A stretch of DNA of 64,000 nucleotides, from contig NZ_FOXO01000002.1 of NCBI RefSeq assembly GCF_900115735.1, positions 62,001-126,000 of the forward strand, read 5' to 3'. Shown here one piece after another: positions 55,684-64,000 of this stretch. The DNA is from Butyrivibrio proteoclasticus (GTDB taxonomy: Bacteria > Bacillota > Clostridia > Lachnospirales > Lachnospiraceae). The notes beneath the pieces are model-generated. The model ran no database searches. It saw only the letters and a program-made list of their open reading frames with translations, and was not told the DNA's origin. The translations under genes and the position numbers were made by a program. Within the stretch, counting starts at the first letter, position 1. Each line of letters starts with the position of its first letter.

Positions 55684-56508
55684 TTATCTACCTCCCTGTT
55701 TGTCTGAAAGGGCTTCGATTATCATGTTTATGAAAATGAAGATCATAAGCACGATTGAAAGACCACTTCCAAGATGCCAGTCATAAAGCTGTGTAAATTC
55801 CTGCTCGATGATATTTCCGATAAGAAGAATTTTGGAACCACCAAGCATTGAGGAAATAGCAAAGGTCGTGAGGGCAGGAATAAATACCATTGTTATTCCG
55901 CTTAAAACTCCGGGAAGTGACAATGGAAATGTGATTTTTAGAAAAGTCTGAAGTGAGTCTGCACCTAAATCTCTTGCAGCATTTATGACATTCTCATCTA
56001 TTTTACTAAGAGAATTGTAAATAGGAAGAATCATAAAAGGCAGAAAATTATATACCATGCCAAGTACTATGGCTGAAGGCGTGTTGATTATATTTATCGT
56101 AGGAAGATGAATGCTTTCCAAAACAGTATTGATAACGCCTTTTCCTTCTAAAAGAGTCATCCAGGTAAGAGTTCTTAAAAGAAAATTCATCCACATAGGA
56201 AGAATGAAAAGAGTAACGATATAAGTATTTCTTGTAAGTTTCATGGATGAAAGAATCATTCCTAAAGGATATGCCAAAATAAGACACACCAAAGTACTGA
56301 TAAGGGCAAGTCTGATAGACCTTATCAAAGCCTTTAGATAACCAGGTTTAGCAATAGTGGCAATGTTTTCAAAAGTAAAAAATCCCTCTTCAGTTGTGAA
56401 ACCGTAATAGATTACCATTCCCAATGGTACCAGGATAAAGATAAAAGCCCAGACCATGTATGGGGATGATAAAAGAGAAGCAGTGTTTTTATTTTTAAAT
56501 AGTTTCAC
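55684..56508 (-). CDS. potB: Spermidine/putrescine ABC transporter permease PotB
   Basis: A permease with six predicted segments and the EAA-like loop [20 protein letters not shown]. The start is a GTG at 56508: the codons before it on the minus strand contain AGGAGG (56515-56520), placed six bases from the GTG, so the apparent ATG at 56523 lies inside the ribosome binding site and is rejected. The product is then 274 residues. The gene overlaps the 3' end of potA by 14 bases, which implies coupled translation. Confidence 0.94.
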   Translation of the reverse strand: MKLFKNKNTASLLSSPYMVWAFIFILVPLGMVIYYGFTTEEGFFTFENIATIAKPGYLKALIRSIRLALISTLVCLILAYPLGMILSSMKLTRNTYIVTLFILPMWMNFLLRTLTWMTLLEGKGVINTVLESIHLPTINIINTPSAIVLGMVYNFLPFMILPIYNSLSKIDENVINAARDLGADSLQTFLKITFPLSLPGVLSGITMVFIPALTTFAISSMLGGSKILLIGNIIEQEFTQLYDWHLGSGLSIVLMIFIFINMIIEALSDKQGGR

Positions 56509-57568
56509 TGATGGCCTCCTCATCCTCTGACTCAGGAACGTTCATTATCTGAATGTTGTATGGATCAACATTTATACCAACATTTGTGCCGACAGGAGAG
56601 AGCTTTGTTGAATGTACCAAAAGTTCACGGCCTCCAACCTCAACGTCCATTTCGTAGTGAACACCCTTAAATGTGAGGTCTGTCACTATGCCTTTTAAAG
56701 TGCCGTTTTCAGGAGAAACGAGTTCAATATCCTCTGGTCTTATTACAACGTCGACGGGCTTATTTTCTCCAAAACCTTTGTCTACGCATGCAAATTTAGA
56801 CCCGAGAATCTCTACCAGTTCATCGCGGATCATTGTTGATCTGATAATATTGCTGTCTCCGATAAAGTCAGCAACAAAAGCATTTTCAGGTTCGTTATAT
56901 ATTTTTTCGGGAGAGCCTTCCTGCTGGATATATCCCTGATTCATTACTACGATATGATCAGACATGGTAAGGGCTTCTTCCTGATCGTGTGTTACATAAA
57001 TAAAGGTAATGCCAAGTTCTTCCTTAAGCCTTTTAAGTTCATATTGCATATCCTGACGCATTTTTAGATCAAGTGCTCCAAGCGGTTCATCAAGCAAAAG
57101 AACTTTAGGCTCATTAACAATGGCTCTTGCAATGGCGATCCTTTGCTGCTGACCGCCTGATAAAGATTCAGGGCTTCTGTTTTCATATCCCTCAAGATTA
57201 ACAAGTTTAAGGGCATACTTGATCTTATCTTTAATATAGCTGTCTGATTTATTTTTTATCTTAAGACCAAAAGCAATATTTTCTGCTACAGTCATATGTG
57301 TAAAAAGTGCGTACTTCTGAAAGACAGTATTTAGCTGTCTTTTGTTAGGTGAAAGATTTGTGATGTCTTTTCCGTCAAATATAACATGCCCCTTGTCTGG
57401 CGTCTCAAAACCACCTATTATGCGAAGAGTAGTGGTTTTGCCACAGCCACTTGGGCCAAGTAGTGTAACAAAAGAATTCTCATATATAGAAAGATTAAGG
57501 TCATCAAGTATTAGCTGACCATCATATGACTTGCTGATATGTTCAAGCGTAATTAAGTCTTTACCCAT
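56495..57568 (-). CDS. potA: Spermidine/putrescine ABC transporter ATP-binding protein
   Basis: A 357-residue ATPase. Walker [10 protein letters not shown] (38-46), the Q-loop [12 protein letters not shown], signature [16 protein letters not shown], Walker [13 protein letters not shown] and switch [14 protein letters not shown] are complete, and a C-terminal TOBE/OB regulatory domain covers about residues 240-350. It drives polyamine uptake and is first in the operon. AGGAGCAGGAA precedes the ATG on the minus strand. Confidence 0.96.
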   Translation of the reverse strand: MGKDLITLEHISKSYDGQLILDDLNLSIYENSFVTLLGPSGCGKTTTLRIIGGFETPDKGHVIFDGKDITNLSPNKRQLNTVFQKYALFTHMTVAENIAFGLKIKNKSDSYIKDKIKYALKLVNLEGYENRSPESLSGGQQQRIAIARAIVNEPKVLLLDEPLGALDLKMRQDMQYELKRLKEELGITFIYVTHDQEEALTMSDHIVVMNQGYIQQEGSPEKIYNEPENAFVADFIGDSNIIRSTMIRDELVEILGSKFACVDKGFGENKPVDVVIRPEDIELVSPENGTLKGIVTDLTFKGVHYEMDVEVGGRELLVHSTKLSPVGTNVGINVDPYNIQIMNVPESEDEEAISETI

Positions 57569-57612
57569 TTCCTGCTCCTAATTATTAAAAAAGTATAAAA
57601 CTGACTTACTTT

Positions 57613-57640
57613 ATTTTAATGAAGTTATAGATAGTGTCAA
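57613..57640 (-). promoter_or_regulatory. Promoter of potABCD
   Basis: On the minus strand a consensus TTGACA (complement of 57635-57640) and TAAAAT (complement of 57613-57618) are 16 bases apart, about 45 bases before the potA start. The -35 touches the stop of the preceding minus-strand gene. Confidence 0.65.
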
Positions 57641-58533
57641 TTACTTTTTTGAGTGATTTCTATGCTGTTTTTGTCGCAATAGGTAATTATTGTTCCATAG
57701 GTAGTATCATAAGTTTTTATACTAAGTGATGATAAAAGATCCAAAAGCTTTTCTTCAGCCGGTCTTTCGTTTGAAGTGCTGATAATTGCAAAATCAGGAT
57801 CTACGATGGCAAGGAGGTCACTTGTGTTTTTGGTATAGCCTCCATGATGGGGCATTTTGATCCAGTCTGCACTTAAAGAGTAGCCGTCATTTATGACTTG
57901 CTCAATTCTGTCTTTTTCAATGTCTCCTGTAAAAAGAAAATTCTTTGCTCCAAAGGTTATCATACAAACCAGAGACATATTGTTGTCCGCATTATTACTG
58001 TTTGAAAGAAGTTCATCAGGTGAGGATGCAGGGTAGATATCAATTGAAATATCATTGTAGTTAAATGCGATGTTTTCATTTACAAAATAAATATTTTCTC
58101 TTGCTTTTATGCAATCCATAAGACCTGTATAATACTCCTTCTGACTTACATAGTCGGCAAGATAAATGTTTTTTACGTCATATGATGATATGATTTTTAC
58201 TGCGCTGCCGATATGATCCTGGTCATAGTGTGTGAGAATAAGGAAGTCTATTTCTGTAATTGAATTATCCTTTAGGAAACTATCGATAGTAGAATAGGCA
58301 TCATAGGTTCCTGTATCGATCATTCCGACAATGTCATCGACTTGCAGTACGGCACAGTCAGCTTTTCCTACGTTTAAATTGGCTATAGTAAGACCGCCTT
58401 CAGAAAATACGTGAGATTCATCTATAGCGCTGGAATTGTTATGCGTTACATACTGGGTAATACCTATTATTATGATCAAAAGACATATGATAAGAATTAA
58501 AAGAAGACCTGGTTTTGATTTGTGTTTATTCAT
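57637..58533 (-). CDS. ComEC-like metallo-beta-lactamase-fold hydrolase
   Basis: A 298-residue protein with one N-terminal membrane segment or uncleaved signal (about 9-28) and an exported metallo-beta-lactamase domain. The metal motif is HYDQDH (His102, Asp104, Asp106, His107), followed by FTGDIEKDR and MPHHGGYTKN. This is the stand-alone form of the C-terminal domain of ComEC, found in many Clostridia outside competence operons. It probably hydrolyses a phosphodiester or nucleic acid outside the membrane, but its substrate is unknown. It shares its upstream region with the divergent prs-like gene. Confidence 0.85.
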   Translation of the reverse strand: MNKHKSKPGLLLILIICLLIIIIGITQYVTHNNSSAIDESHVFSEGGLTIANLNVGKADCAVLQVDDIVGMIDTGTYDAYSTIDSFLKDNSITEIDFLILTHYDQDHIGSAVKIISSYDVKNIYLADYVSQKEYYTGLMDCIKARENIYFVNENIAFNYNDISIDIYPASSPDELLSNSNNADNNMSLVCMITFGAKNFLFTGDIEKDRIEQVINDGYSLSADWIKMPHHGGYTKNTSDLLAIVDPDFAIISTSNERPAEEKLLDLLSSLSIKTYDTTYGTIITYCDKNSIEITQKSN

Positions 58534-58695
58534 TTTTTATCCTTTTTCTTAAATTATTATTAGTTTTATTATGGCATTTTTTGTGTCGGTAGTGTAAAAA
58601 AATAATAAAAAAGCTTGATTATTGATTACCTGCATGTACACATGATATATAATCAAAATAGAAATGCAATATTGATAATGATGCGAGGTGTTCCA

Positions 58696-59793
58696 ATGAG
58701 TGGCGGATTAGGGATTATAGCTCTTGAATCATTTGCAGAATCAGCAAAAAGGATTGATAAGATCCTTTGCGAGTGGCGCAGCGCAGACAGCTTTCTTATT
58801 GAATGTATATGCCCGAGATTTTCAAGCGGTGAGGGTAAAGCTGTGTTAAAAGAATCTGTCAGGGAAAAAGATATTTTTATCCTGGTGGATGTGTGCAACA
58901 ATTCTATAAAGTATAAATTCGACGGAGAGTATAACAGAATGTCTCCCGATGATCATTATGCTGATCTTAAGAGGGTTATTGGCGCCTGCAATGGAAAGGC
59001 GAGATCCATTACTGTGGTTATGCCGTTTCTTTATGAAAGCAGGCAGCACAGAAAGGTTTTAAGGGAATCCCTTGACTGTGCTCTTATGCTAAGAGAATTA
59101 GAGCTTCTTGGAGTTGATAATCTGATCACCTTTGATGCCCATGATCCAAGAATGCAAAATGTACTTCCTTTAAATGGTATTGAGAATATTTCACCAACTT
59201 TACAGTTTACCCAGGCTCTTTTGACTGAGTATGATGATATTGAAATTGATTCGGAGCATCTCCTTGTCATAGCACCTGATGAGGGAGCAACTGAGAGAGC
59301 GGTATTTCTTTCTTCCGTTTATGGCGTTAATCTTGGTATGTTTTATAAAAGAAGGGATTACAGCCGTGTTGTTGATGGGATGAATCCCATAATTGCGCAT
59401 GATTTCTGCGGCGGCGACATAAGCGGGATGGATGCGATCGTAATTGATGATATGATCGTTTCCGGCAAGAGTATGCTTGATGTGTGCAGGCAGCTTAAGG
59501 ATAGAGGCGCCAAAAGAGTATTTATTTTTGCAACCTTTGGTCTGTTTTCTTATGGCTTTAATGAATTTGATGAAGCATATGAAAATGGCTTTTTTGAAAA
59601 GATATTTACAACTAATCTTATTTATCAGAAAAAAGAACTGCTTAGTAAAGAATACTATTACAGCGTCAATATGAACAGGTATATAGCATCTGCCATAGAC
59701 ACCTTAAATAGAGGAAAATCCATGTATAAACTTGTAAGACCACAGGACAGGATTAAGGAAGTTATTGCAGAGTATAAAGCAAAAGACGTTTAA
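58696..59793 (+). CDS. Ribose-phosphate pyrophosphokinase-like protein (divergent)
   Basis: A 365-residue relative of PRPP synthetase, longer than the usual 310-320. The family frame is present: VVMPFLYESRQHRK (compare the flexible-loop region PYARQDRK), TFDAHDPRMQN, and the PRPP loop IVIDDMIVSGKSM. The loops depart from the canonical sequence (for example the ATP loop and the TGGT-type end), and the tail from about 310 is extra. It may be a second synthetase or a phosphoribosyl-binding relative. The ATG at 58696 is selected since GAGGTG (58684-58689) precedes it by six bases; a start at 58615 would be inside the promoter region. The 162-base gap before it serves two divergent genes. Confidence 0.78.
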   Translation: MSGGLGIIALESFAESAKRIDKILCEWRSADSFLIECICPRFSSGEGKAVLKESVREKDIFILVDVCNNSIKYKFDGEYNRMSPDDHYADLKRVIGACNGKARSITVVMPFLYESRQHRKVLRESLDCALMLRELELLGVDNLITFDAHDPRMQNVLPLNGIENISPTLQFTQALLTEYDDIEIDSEHLLVIAPDEGATERAVFLSSVYGVNLGMFYKRRDYSRVVDGMNPIIAHDFCGGDISGMDAIVIDDMIVSGKSMLDVCRQLKDRGAKRVFIFATFGLFSYGFNEFDEAYENGFFEKIFTTNLIYQKKELLSKEYYYSVNMNRYIASAIDTLNRGKSMYKLVRPQDRIKEVIAEYKAKDV

Positions 59794-59852
59794 AGTTTTG
59801 ATTTCTTGTGATAGAATGAAGAAAATACGTAATTCTAGGAGGCAAACTGGTA

Positions 59853-60911
59853 ATGGCTGTTAAAGATAAATACGTAGCTTATGTATCAAGTTATACATCC
59901 GGACTTGGCACAAAGTATGGAATTAGAATTTATGATGTAGATCTTGAGAATGGAAGACTTTATGAAAAGCAGAAGGTTGAAATAACCAATTCTTCTTATA
60001 TTGGAATTTCTCATGATAATAAAACTCTTTACTCCATAACTGATGCAGGAGTAGAGTCTTATCATATTCTTCCTGACGGAAGTCTTGAATTTTTGAATGA
60101 GGCTTCTATCAATGGTATGCGTGGCTGCTATCTCAATATGGACCAGAGCGATAAGTTCCTTATTACTGCCGGATACCATGATGGAAAGGTTACAATACTA
60201 AGACTTAATGAAGATGGAAGCATCGGTGAGATCACTGATGAGAAATATCACAAGGGCCTTGGTACTGCAGCGGGACGTAATCATGTTCCTCATGTTCAGT
60301 GCATAAAGGTAACCAAAGATAACAAGTATCTTCTTGCAGCAGATCTTGGAATGGACAGGATAAATGTTTATTCACTTGATATGGAAACAGGAAAGATAAA
60401 AGAAGTTGATGTGATCCACTGCGATCAGGAATCATCACCAAGACATATGCAGTTCTCAAAGGAAGGTAAATTCCTTTATGTTTGTCTTGAGCAGAAGTGC
60501 TCTATAGAAGTTTATTCTTATGAAGATAAGAACGGAGATCCTGAATTTGAAAGGATTCAGTCAGTATCAACTTCTGAAGAGGCTGATTCAATCGGTGTTG
60601 CAAGCAGCGCTCTTACATTCTCAGAGGACTACAATTATCTTGTAAGTTCAACAGCAGGTGAAAACAATGCACTTGTATTTAAAGTAGATAAAGAGACAGG
60701 ACTAATCACTAATAAGATTCAGCTTCCTGTTGCAGGTGAGTATCCTAAAGATGCAGCTCTTTTCCCTGACAACAAGCACCTTGTATCTCTTAATCACGAG
60801 TCAGATTCGCTTACATTCTTTACGGTTGATATGGACAAGGGATCAATGGTCATGAATGGACCAGAACTTCCTGTTTCAAGACCTAACTGTATTGTTTTCC
60901 ATAAACTTTAA
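59853..60911 (+). CDS. Lactonase-family seven-bladed beta-propeller protein (Pgl-like)
   Basis: A 352-residue protein of the lactonase family, which includes YbhE-type 6-phosphogluconolactonase. Repeated blade patterns are visible (YIGISHDNKTLYSITD; DQSDKFLITAGYHDGKVTIL; DNKYLLAADLGMDRINVYSL), with NHVPHVQCIK and PRHMQFSKEGKFLYV at conserved sites. No signal peptide, so cytoplasmic. It could act in the oxidative pentose phosphate route, but the family is broad. AGGAGG precedes the ATG by about ten bases. Confidence 0.85.
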   Translation: MAVKDKYVAYVSSYTSGLGTKYGIRIYDVDLENGRLYEKQKVEITNSSYIGISHDNKTLYSITDAGVESYHILPDGSLEFLNEASINGMRGCYLNMDQSDKFLITAGYHDGKVTILRLNEDGSIGEITDEKYHKGLGTAAGRNHVPHVQCIKVTKDNKYLLAADLGMDRINVYSLDMETGKIKEVDVIHCDQESSPRHMQFSKEGKFLYVCLEQKCSIEVYSYEDKNGDPEFERIQSVSTSEEADSIGVASSALTFSEDYNYLVSSTAGENNALVFKVDKETGLITNKIQLPVAGEYPKDAALFPDNKHLVSLNHESDSLTFFTVDMDKGSMVMNGPELPVSRPNCIVFHKL

Positions 60912-60924
60912 TTCTTGAAATCAG

Positions 60925-60951
60925 AGCCTTCGCCAAGGTGCGAGGGCTTTT
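60925..60951 (+). terminator. Probable terminator after the lactonase-family gene
   Basis: AGCCTTCGC (60925-60933) pairs with GCGAGGGCT (60940-60948, one G-U), with a 6-base loop, followed by a short T-run. Confidence 0.65.
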
Positions 60952-60971
60952 GGCTTATATTGGGAGGAAAT

Positions 60972-62072
60972 ATGTCAGGATCTGTATTTGGTAAAAATAT
61001 AAAGATGTCTACCTGGGGAGAGTCACACGGAAAAGCACTTGGGGTAGTGGTCGATGGATTTCCGGCTGGAATGGAGCTTGATATTTCAGATATTCAGAAG
61101 TTTCTTGACAGGAGAAAGCCTGGAACGTCTCCTGCAACAACACCTAGAAAAGAGGATGATGCTGTTGATATTCTTTCCGGCGTTTTTGAAGGAAAGACAA
61201 CAGGTACACCAATTTCTCTTATTGTAAAAAATACTTCCCAGAGATCTCAGGATTATAGCGAGATCGCACAGTATTACAGACCGGGACATGCGGATTTTGG
61301 CTTTGATGAAAAGTATGGATTTAGAGACTACAGAGGCGGTGGAAGATCCTCTGGTAGAGAGACAATTGGAAGAGTTGCAGCAGGTGCTATTTGCAGCAAA
61401 CTCCTTAATGAGATGGGCATTAAAGTTATGGCGTTCACCAGAGCAATTGGTGATGTCGAGATTGATGAAAAGAAATTCGATGAAAAGAATATTCTTTTGA
61501 CTCCGACAGCAATGCCTGATGCTGAAGCAGATAAAAGAGCGATGGAACTTATTTCCAAGTGTAAAGAAGAAATGGATTCTGTAGGTGGAGTGGTAGAATG
61601 CCGTGTTACAGGTCTTCCTGCAGGAGTTGGAGAGCCTGTGTTTGATAAGCTCGATGCTGTTATTGCTCATGCTGTTATGAGTATAGGCGCTGTTAAAGCA
61701 GTTGAAATAGGTGATGGTACGAGAGTATCAAAATACCACGGATCAGAAAATAATGATGAGTTTGTGATGAGTGATAGTTCTGTTGAAAAAAGAACTAATC
61801 ATGCTGGTGGTATTCTTGGTGGTATTTCTGATGGAAGCGAAATTGTAATCAGAGCTTATTTCAAGCCGACTCCGAGCATTGCAAAGACTCAGAATACAGT
61901 TAATAAGTCAGGAGAAAATATTCAGGTGAGTATCCATGGGCGACACGACCCTGTTGTAGTTCCAAGGGCGGTTGTAGTGGTTGAAAGCATGTGTGCTCTT
62001 TGTACACTGGATCTTTTGATGTCAAATATGCTCTCAAAAGCAGAGAATATAATTGGATTTTATAAGAAATAA
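60972..62072 (+). CDS. aroC: Chorismate synthase
   Basis: Converts 5-enolpyruvylshikimate 3-phosphate to chorismate, the last step of the shikimate pathway, using reduced FMN. All three family signatures are there: STWGESHGKALGVVVDG, the region RPGHADF followed by YRGGGRSSGRETIGRVAAGA, and HDPVVVPRAVVVVE at the end. The 366-residue length is normal. GGGAGG precedes the ATG at 60972; longer frames to 60915 lie in the terminator region. It stands alone, with a terminator on each side. Confidence 0.98.
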   Translation: MSGSVFGKNIKMSTWGESHGKALGVVVDGFPAGMELDISDIQKFLDRRKPGTSPATTPRKEDDAVDILSGVFEGKTTGTPISLIVKNTSQRSQDYSEIAQYYRPGHADFGFDEKYGFRDYRGGGRSSGRETIGRVAAGAICSKLLNEMGIKVMAFTRAIGDVEIDEKKFDEKNILLTPTAMPDAEADKRAMELISKCKEEMDSVGGVVECRVTGLPAGVGEPVFDKLDAVIAHAVMSIGAVKAVEIGDGTRVSKYHGSENNDEFVMSDSSVEKRTNHAGGILGGISDGSEIVIRAYFKPTPSIAKTQNTVNKSGENIQVSIHGRHDPVVVPRAVVVVESMCALCTLDLLMSNMLSKAENIIGFYKK

Positions 62073-62088
62073 TCGGAAATTAAAAAAG

Positions 62089-62125
62089 AGGAGCCTTGTG
62101 TTGTGAAACAAAGGCTCCTTTACTG
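62089..62125 (+). terminator. Terminator of aroC
   Basis: AGGAGCCTTGTG (62089-62100) pairs with ACAAAGGCTCCT (62108-62119) around a 7-base loop, with TTT and a further T-run at 62127. The rest of the 176-base gap to the HipA-like gene holds nothing I can identify. Confidence 0.85.
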
Positions 62126-62248
62126 CTTTTTTATTATGCAATAAACACGAAAGCGTCGGTTGAGAATGTACAAATTAATGTTGATAATGGCTTTTCTGAA
62201 AAATTTTCCTCATTGATCTTATGGCAAAGAGCCTTGCAACTTTGATTG

Positions 62249-63490
62249 TCAAAAATCTTTATAATTAGGATTTGGCCTTTGTTTAACATATGGCACTTCA
62301 TCCAAATAGTAGTACATTTCTCTGTCGTAACTTATTGGAATATCATGCTGGAACTCCAGGAAAAGATCCAGCTTATTACTGTAGGAGTCTGCTATCATTT
62401 TGGCCTTTGGGCTATCAATGCCGTGTTCAATATAGTATTTTTTTACTTTTAACGGTGTTGGCAGAAGCGAAGCGTTGACTAAAGTTTTGTTATGTACTAA
62501 CTGAAGTCTGTTTATCTCAAGCTTATCGATTCCATTATCTTCTAAACGTAGTAGTGATGCTCTGTTCATGTACTGTGGGATGTCAAAAAACATGGAATTT
62601 CCGTTATCGTATATTGGAGCCATTGAGACGAACTTGAGAGTATCAGGATCTCTTAGTATTCCAAAATTATCCCAGTGTCTGTCTGCGTTTGTAGTGATAA
62701 AATCAATCATGATCATATAATCTAGAAAGCCTTGCACATAGCCGCGGTCTAAACCATTGTTTATGCAGATATCAATGAATTTATTTAACTCTGTTGAGGA
62801 ATCATATGATTCCTCATTTTTATATCCTCCGGTAACTTGAAATGCTGTGATTAGTTCCAAGTGTTCATCGGTAAAAAAGTGGCATCTGCTATATTTATTA
62901 ACTTCAGAGCCCTCGCCAAGGATTTCATAAGGTGTATATCCACTAAATCCCTGTTGACTATGAACCAAGGATACAAATGATTCATTAACATTTTGGATGC
63001 CATTGGCATATTTTGGATTGCTCAACTTATCCAAAAACCATTTCCCTTTTATGTTTATGGCTTTTTTGTCCAAGGATCCGTTTAATGCTGCATCTGGTGA
63101 GTTTGAATAATGTGCTCTTCCCTCACCACTGTGAAAATGTATTGTTTTATTCCCGTTTTTAAAGAGATTAACTTCTTCCCATAATAAAGTAAGTTCTGCA
63201 GGACATATCCAATATGTATCGGTAAGGCTTAACCCCAGGTTTTTCATTAGAAGTTCTGAAGGAGAAGAGCAGTCATATGCCTTTAGAAGGGAAAGAAGAT
63301 GCTCTCTCCCTTCTGGAATTGAGCGCTGTTTCCACCAGTCATATAAATGCCTGCTTTTGGTTGAACCAAGGTAAGGCATATGCATAGGATTGATGATGTG
63401 GTGATTCATGATTTCACCATCATTGTTTAATTGCAAAATTGCAACATCTATATCTTTATGTTTCAGTATGAACATTCTGTCTTCGTTCAT
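62249..63490 (-). CDS. HipA-like Ser/Thr kinase-fold protein
   Basis: A 413-residue protein on the minus strand. The C-terminal lobe has the HipA active-site signatures: TTNADRHWDNFGILRD with the catalytic Asp270 and Asn275, and MAPIYDNGNSMF with metal-binding Asp295. A block SPDAALNGSLDKKAI followed by GKWFLDKL matches the ATP-lysine region (Lys155). The first 100 residues, with a YDWWKQRSIPEGREHLLSLL motif, differ from E. coli HipA, so it belongs to a different branch. HipA kinases can inactivate translation factors as toxins. It overlaps its upstream neighbour by 35 bases (20 if the second Met at 63475 is used), so the two are surely one operon. Confidence 0.8.
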   Translation of the reverse strand: MNEDRMFILKHKDIDVAILQLNNDGEIMNHHIINPMHMPYLGSTKSRHLYDWWKQRSIPEGREHLLSLLKAYDCSSPSELLMKNLGLSLTDTYWICPAELTLLWEEVNLFKNGNKTIHFHSGEGRAHYSNSPDAALNGSLDKKAINIKGKWFLDKLSNPKYANGIQNVNESFVSLVHSQQGFSGYTPYEILGEGSEVNKYSRCHFFTDEHLELITAFQVTGGYKNEESYDSSTELNKFIDICINNGLDRGYVQGFLDYMIMIDFITTNADRHWDNFGILRDPDTLKFVSMAPIYDNGNSMFFDIPQYMNRASLLRLEDNGIDKLEINRLQLVHNKTLVNASLLPTPLKVKKYYIEHGIDSPKAKMIADSYSNKLDLFLEFQHDIPISYDREMYYYLDEVPYVKQRPNPNYKDF

Positions 63491-64000
63491 AATATTTTGA
63501 TACCCCTTTTTCGAAATTAATCTGATTTATGTATTTTTCTACAAAAAAGCCCATTCGAGCACATTCTGCATCAAATTTGGAGGAACTGTCGCTAAAATAT
63601 GGTTCATATTGCAATTCATATTTTTTCTTTTGATGATAAAAAGTAATGGTGTAATCGGTGGAATTCTTTTTAAAGCTGTATTTAATTCCGGAGTTTGTCT
63701 GTGATACAGTAGGTTGTTTTTTACTTTTTACAGGATAGAGATCATGTGATGATATAAGCTGCTTGTTGCAGTCATTGTCAACAATAAGACCGGCAGTGGT
63801 CATGTAATCAGCTATTTTATCGATGGATGATTCGTTGACATATATCATGTTTACTTTGTGAAGCATTTTTTTGCCGTAATAATAAATTACATAGCAGTCA
63901 TTATCTTTCGAATACTGCAAATAAAAAAGGAGATTATGGCTCGGACTGATTCCCATAGCATTTTCAAGTATTTTTTCGTTGCGTTTATATGGAACAATCA
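63456..64000 (-). CDS. Unknown partner of the HipA-like gene (5' end outside the window)
   Basis: The frame is open from its stop at 63456 to the right edge, with no stop codon before base 64000, so the apparent Met at 63956 is probably internal and the true N-terminus lies beyond the window. At least 180 residues are visible. I do not recognise the family. The visible part has no membrane segment or signal, is rich in Tyr, Lys, Asn and Asp, and has two short beta-rich stretches (CYVIYYYGKKMLHKVNMIYV; DYTITFYHQKKKYELQYEPY) with a helical C-terminus. Overlap with the HipA-like gene suggests a functional pair; a DNA-binding or antitoxin domain, if any, would be in the missing part. Confidence 0.7.
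   Translation of the reverse strand, partial: IVPYKRNEKILENAMGISPSHNLLFYLQYSKDNDCYVIYYYGKKMLHKVNMIYVNESSIDKIADYMTTAGLIVDNDCNKQLISSHDLYPVKSKKQPTVSQTNSGIKYSFKKNSTDYTITFYHQKKKYELQYEPYFSDSSSKFDAECARMGFFVEKYINQINFEKGVSKYYERRQNVHTET

Noticed and set aside
1-64000. CRISPR array, prophage, replication origin or rRNA operon
   Set aside because: Scanned for regular short repeats with spacers, phage gene runs, DnaA-box clusters and rRNA motifs; none were seen by eye.

Overview
The window looks like chromosome from a low-GC, Gram-positive anaerobe of the class Clostridia, most likely family Lachnospiraceae (Butyrivibrio or a close relative). That placement is an inference. It rests on the AT-rich sequence, strong GGAGG-type ribosome binding sites with many TTG/GTG starts, the gpmI-secG-rnr-smpB-ssrA order, an Nfn-type transhydrogenase, formate-tetrahydrofolate ligase beside folD, a CUT1 sugar transporter with a YesM/YesN regulator pair, and a tmRNA tag ending in ALAA. 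No rRNA, tRNA, CRISPR array, prophage or transposase gene was seen. Most of the window is ordinary core genome.

Layout. 1-2981: end of an OmpR-type response regulator, its sensor kinase and a lipoprotein. 3084-8625: gpmI, a MITE-like element, secG, rnr, smpB and ssrA (tmRNA). 8669-9463: short proB. 9486-17488: a promoter and cobalamin riboswitch, then a run of eight corrinoid genes: an uptake ABC transporter (btuF, btuC, btuD) and nucleotide-loop assembly enzymes (cobD, cobT, a two-domain cobU, cobS, cbiB). No corrin-ring genes are present, which fits salvage. A HAD hydrolase follows. 18362-30531: glmS, an opposing unknown gene, ftsK, fhs, folD, a zinc-ribbon/TPR membrane protein, and the nfnA/nfnB pair. 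A second identical copy of the MITE-like element follows nfnB. 30788-40836: a MORN-type membrane protein, rlmH, phoH, a 7TM protein with a degenerate HD domain in the place of PgpH, ybeY, a flippase-like protein, two flavoproteins, an ECF-type S component and 5-formyl-THF cyclo-ligase.

40977-43432: a diguanylate cyclase convergent with an HD-GYP response regulator, so one locus may make and break c-di-GMP. 43675-50215: sugar ABC transporter (binding protein and two permeases) followed by its probable YesM/YesN two-component regulator. 50292-53754: proA, a tandem class II aldolase protein and an S66 peptidase. 53824-57568 (minus strand): polyamine transporter potABCD. 57637-62072: ComEC-like metallo-hydrolase (minus), divergent PRPP synthetase-like protein, lactonase-family protein and aroC. 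62249-64000 (minus): a HipA-like kinase overlapping an unknown partner gene that runs off the right edge.

The clearest unexplained structure is the pair of identical 145-bp elements at 4636-4780 and 30548-30692. Each has 11-bp perfect terminal inverted repeats, internal hairpins and its own 8-bp target duplication, and each sits directly after a stop codon. Other points worth a look are the fused double CobU, the PgpH-like protein that has lost its HD motif, the aldolase with a second domain lacking metal ligands, a palindrome centred on the ssrA -10 box, and the HipA-like pair at the right end.
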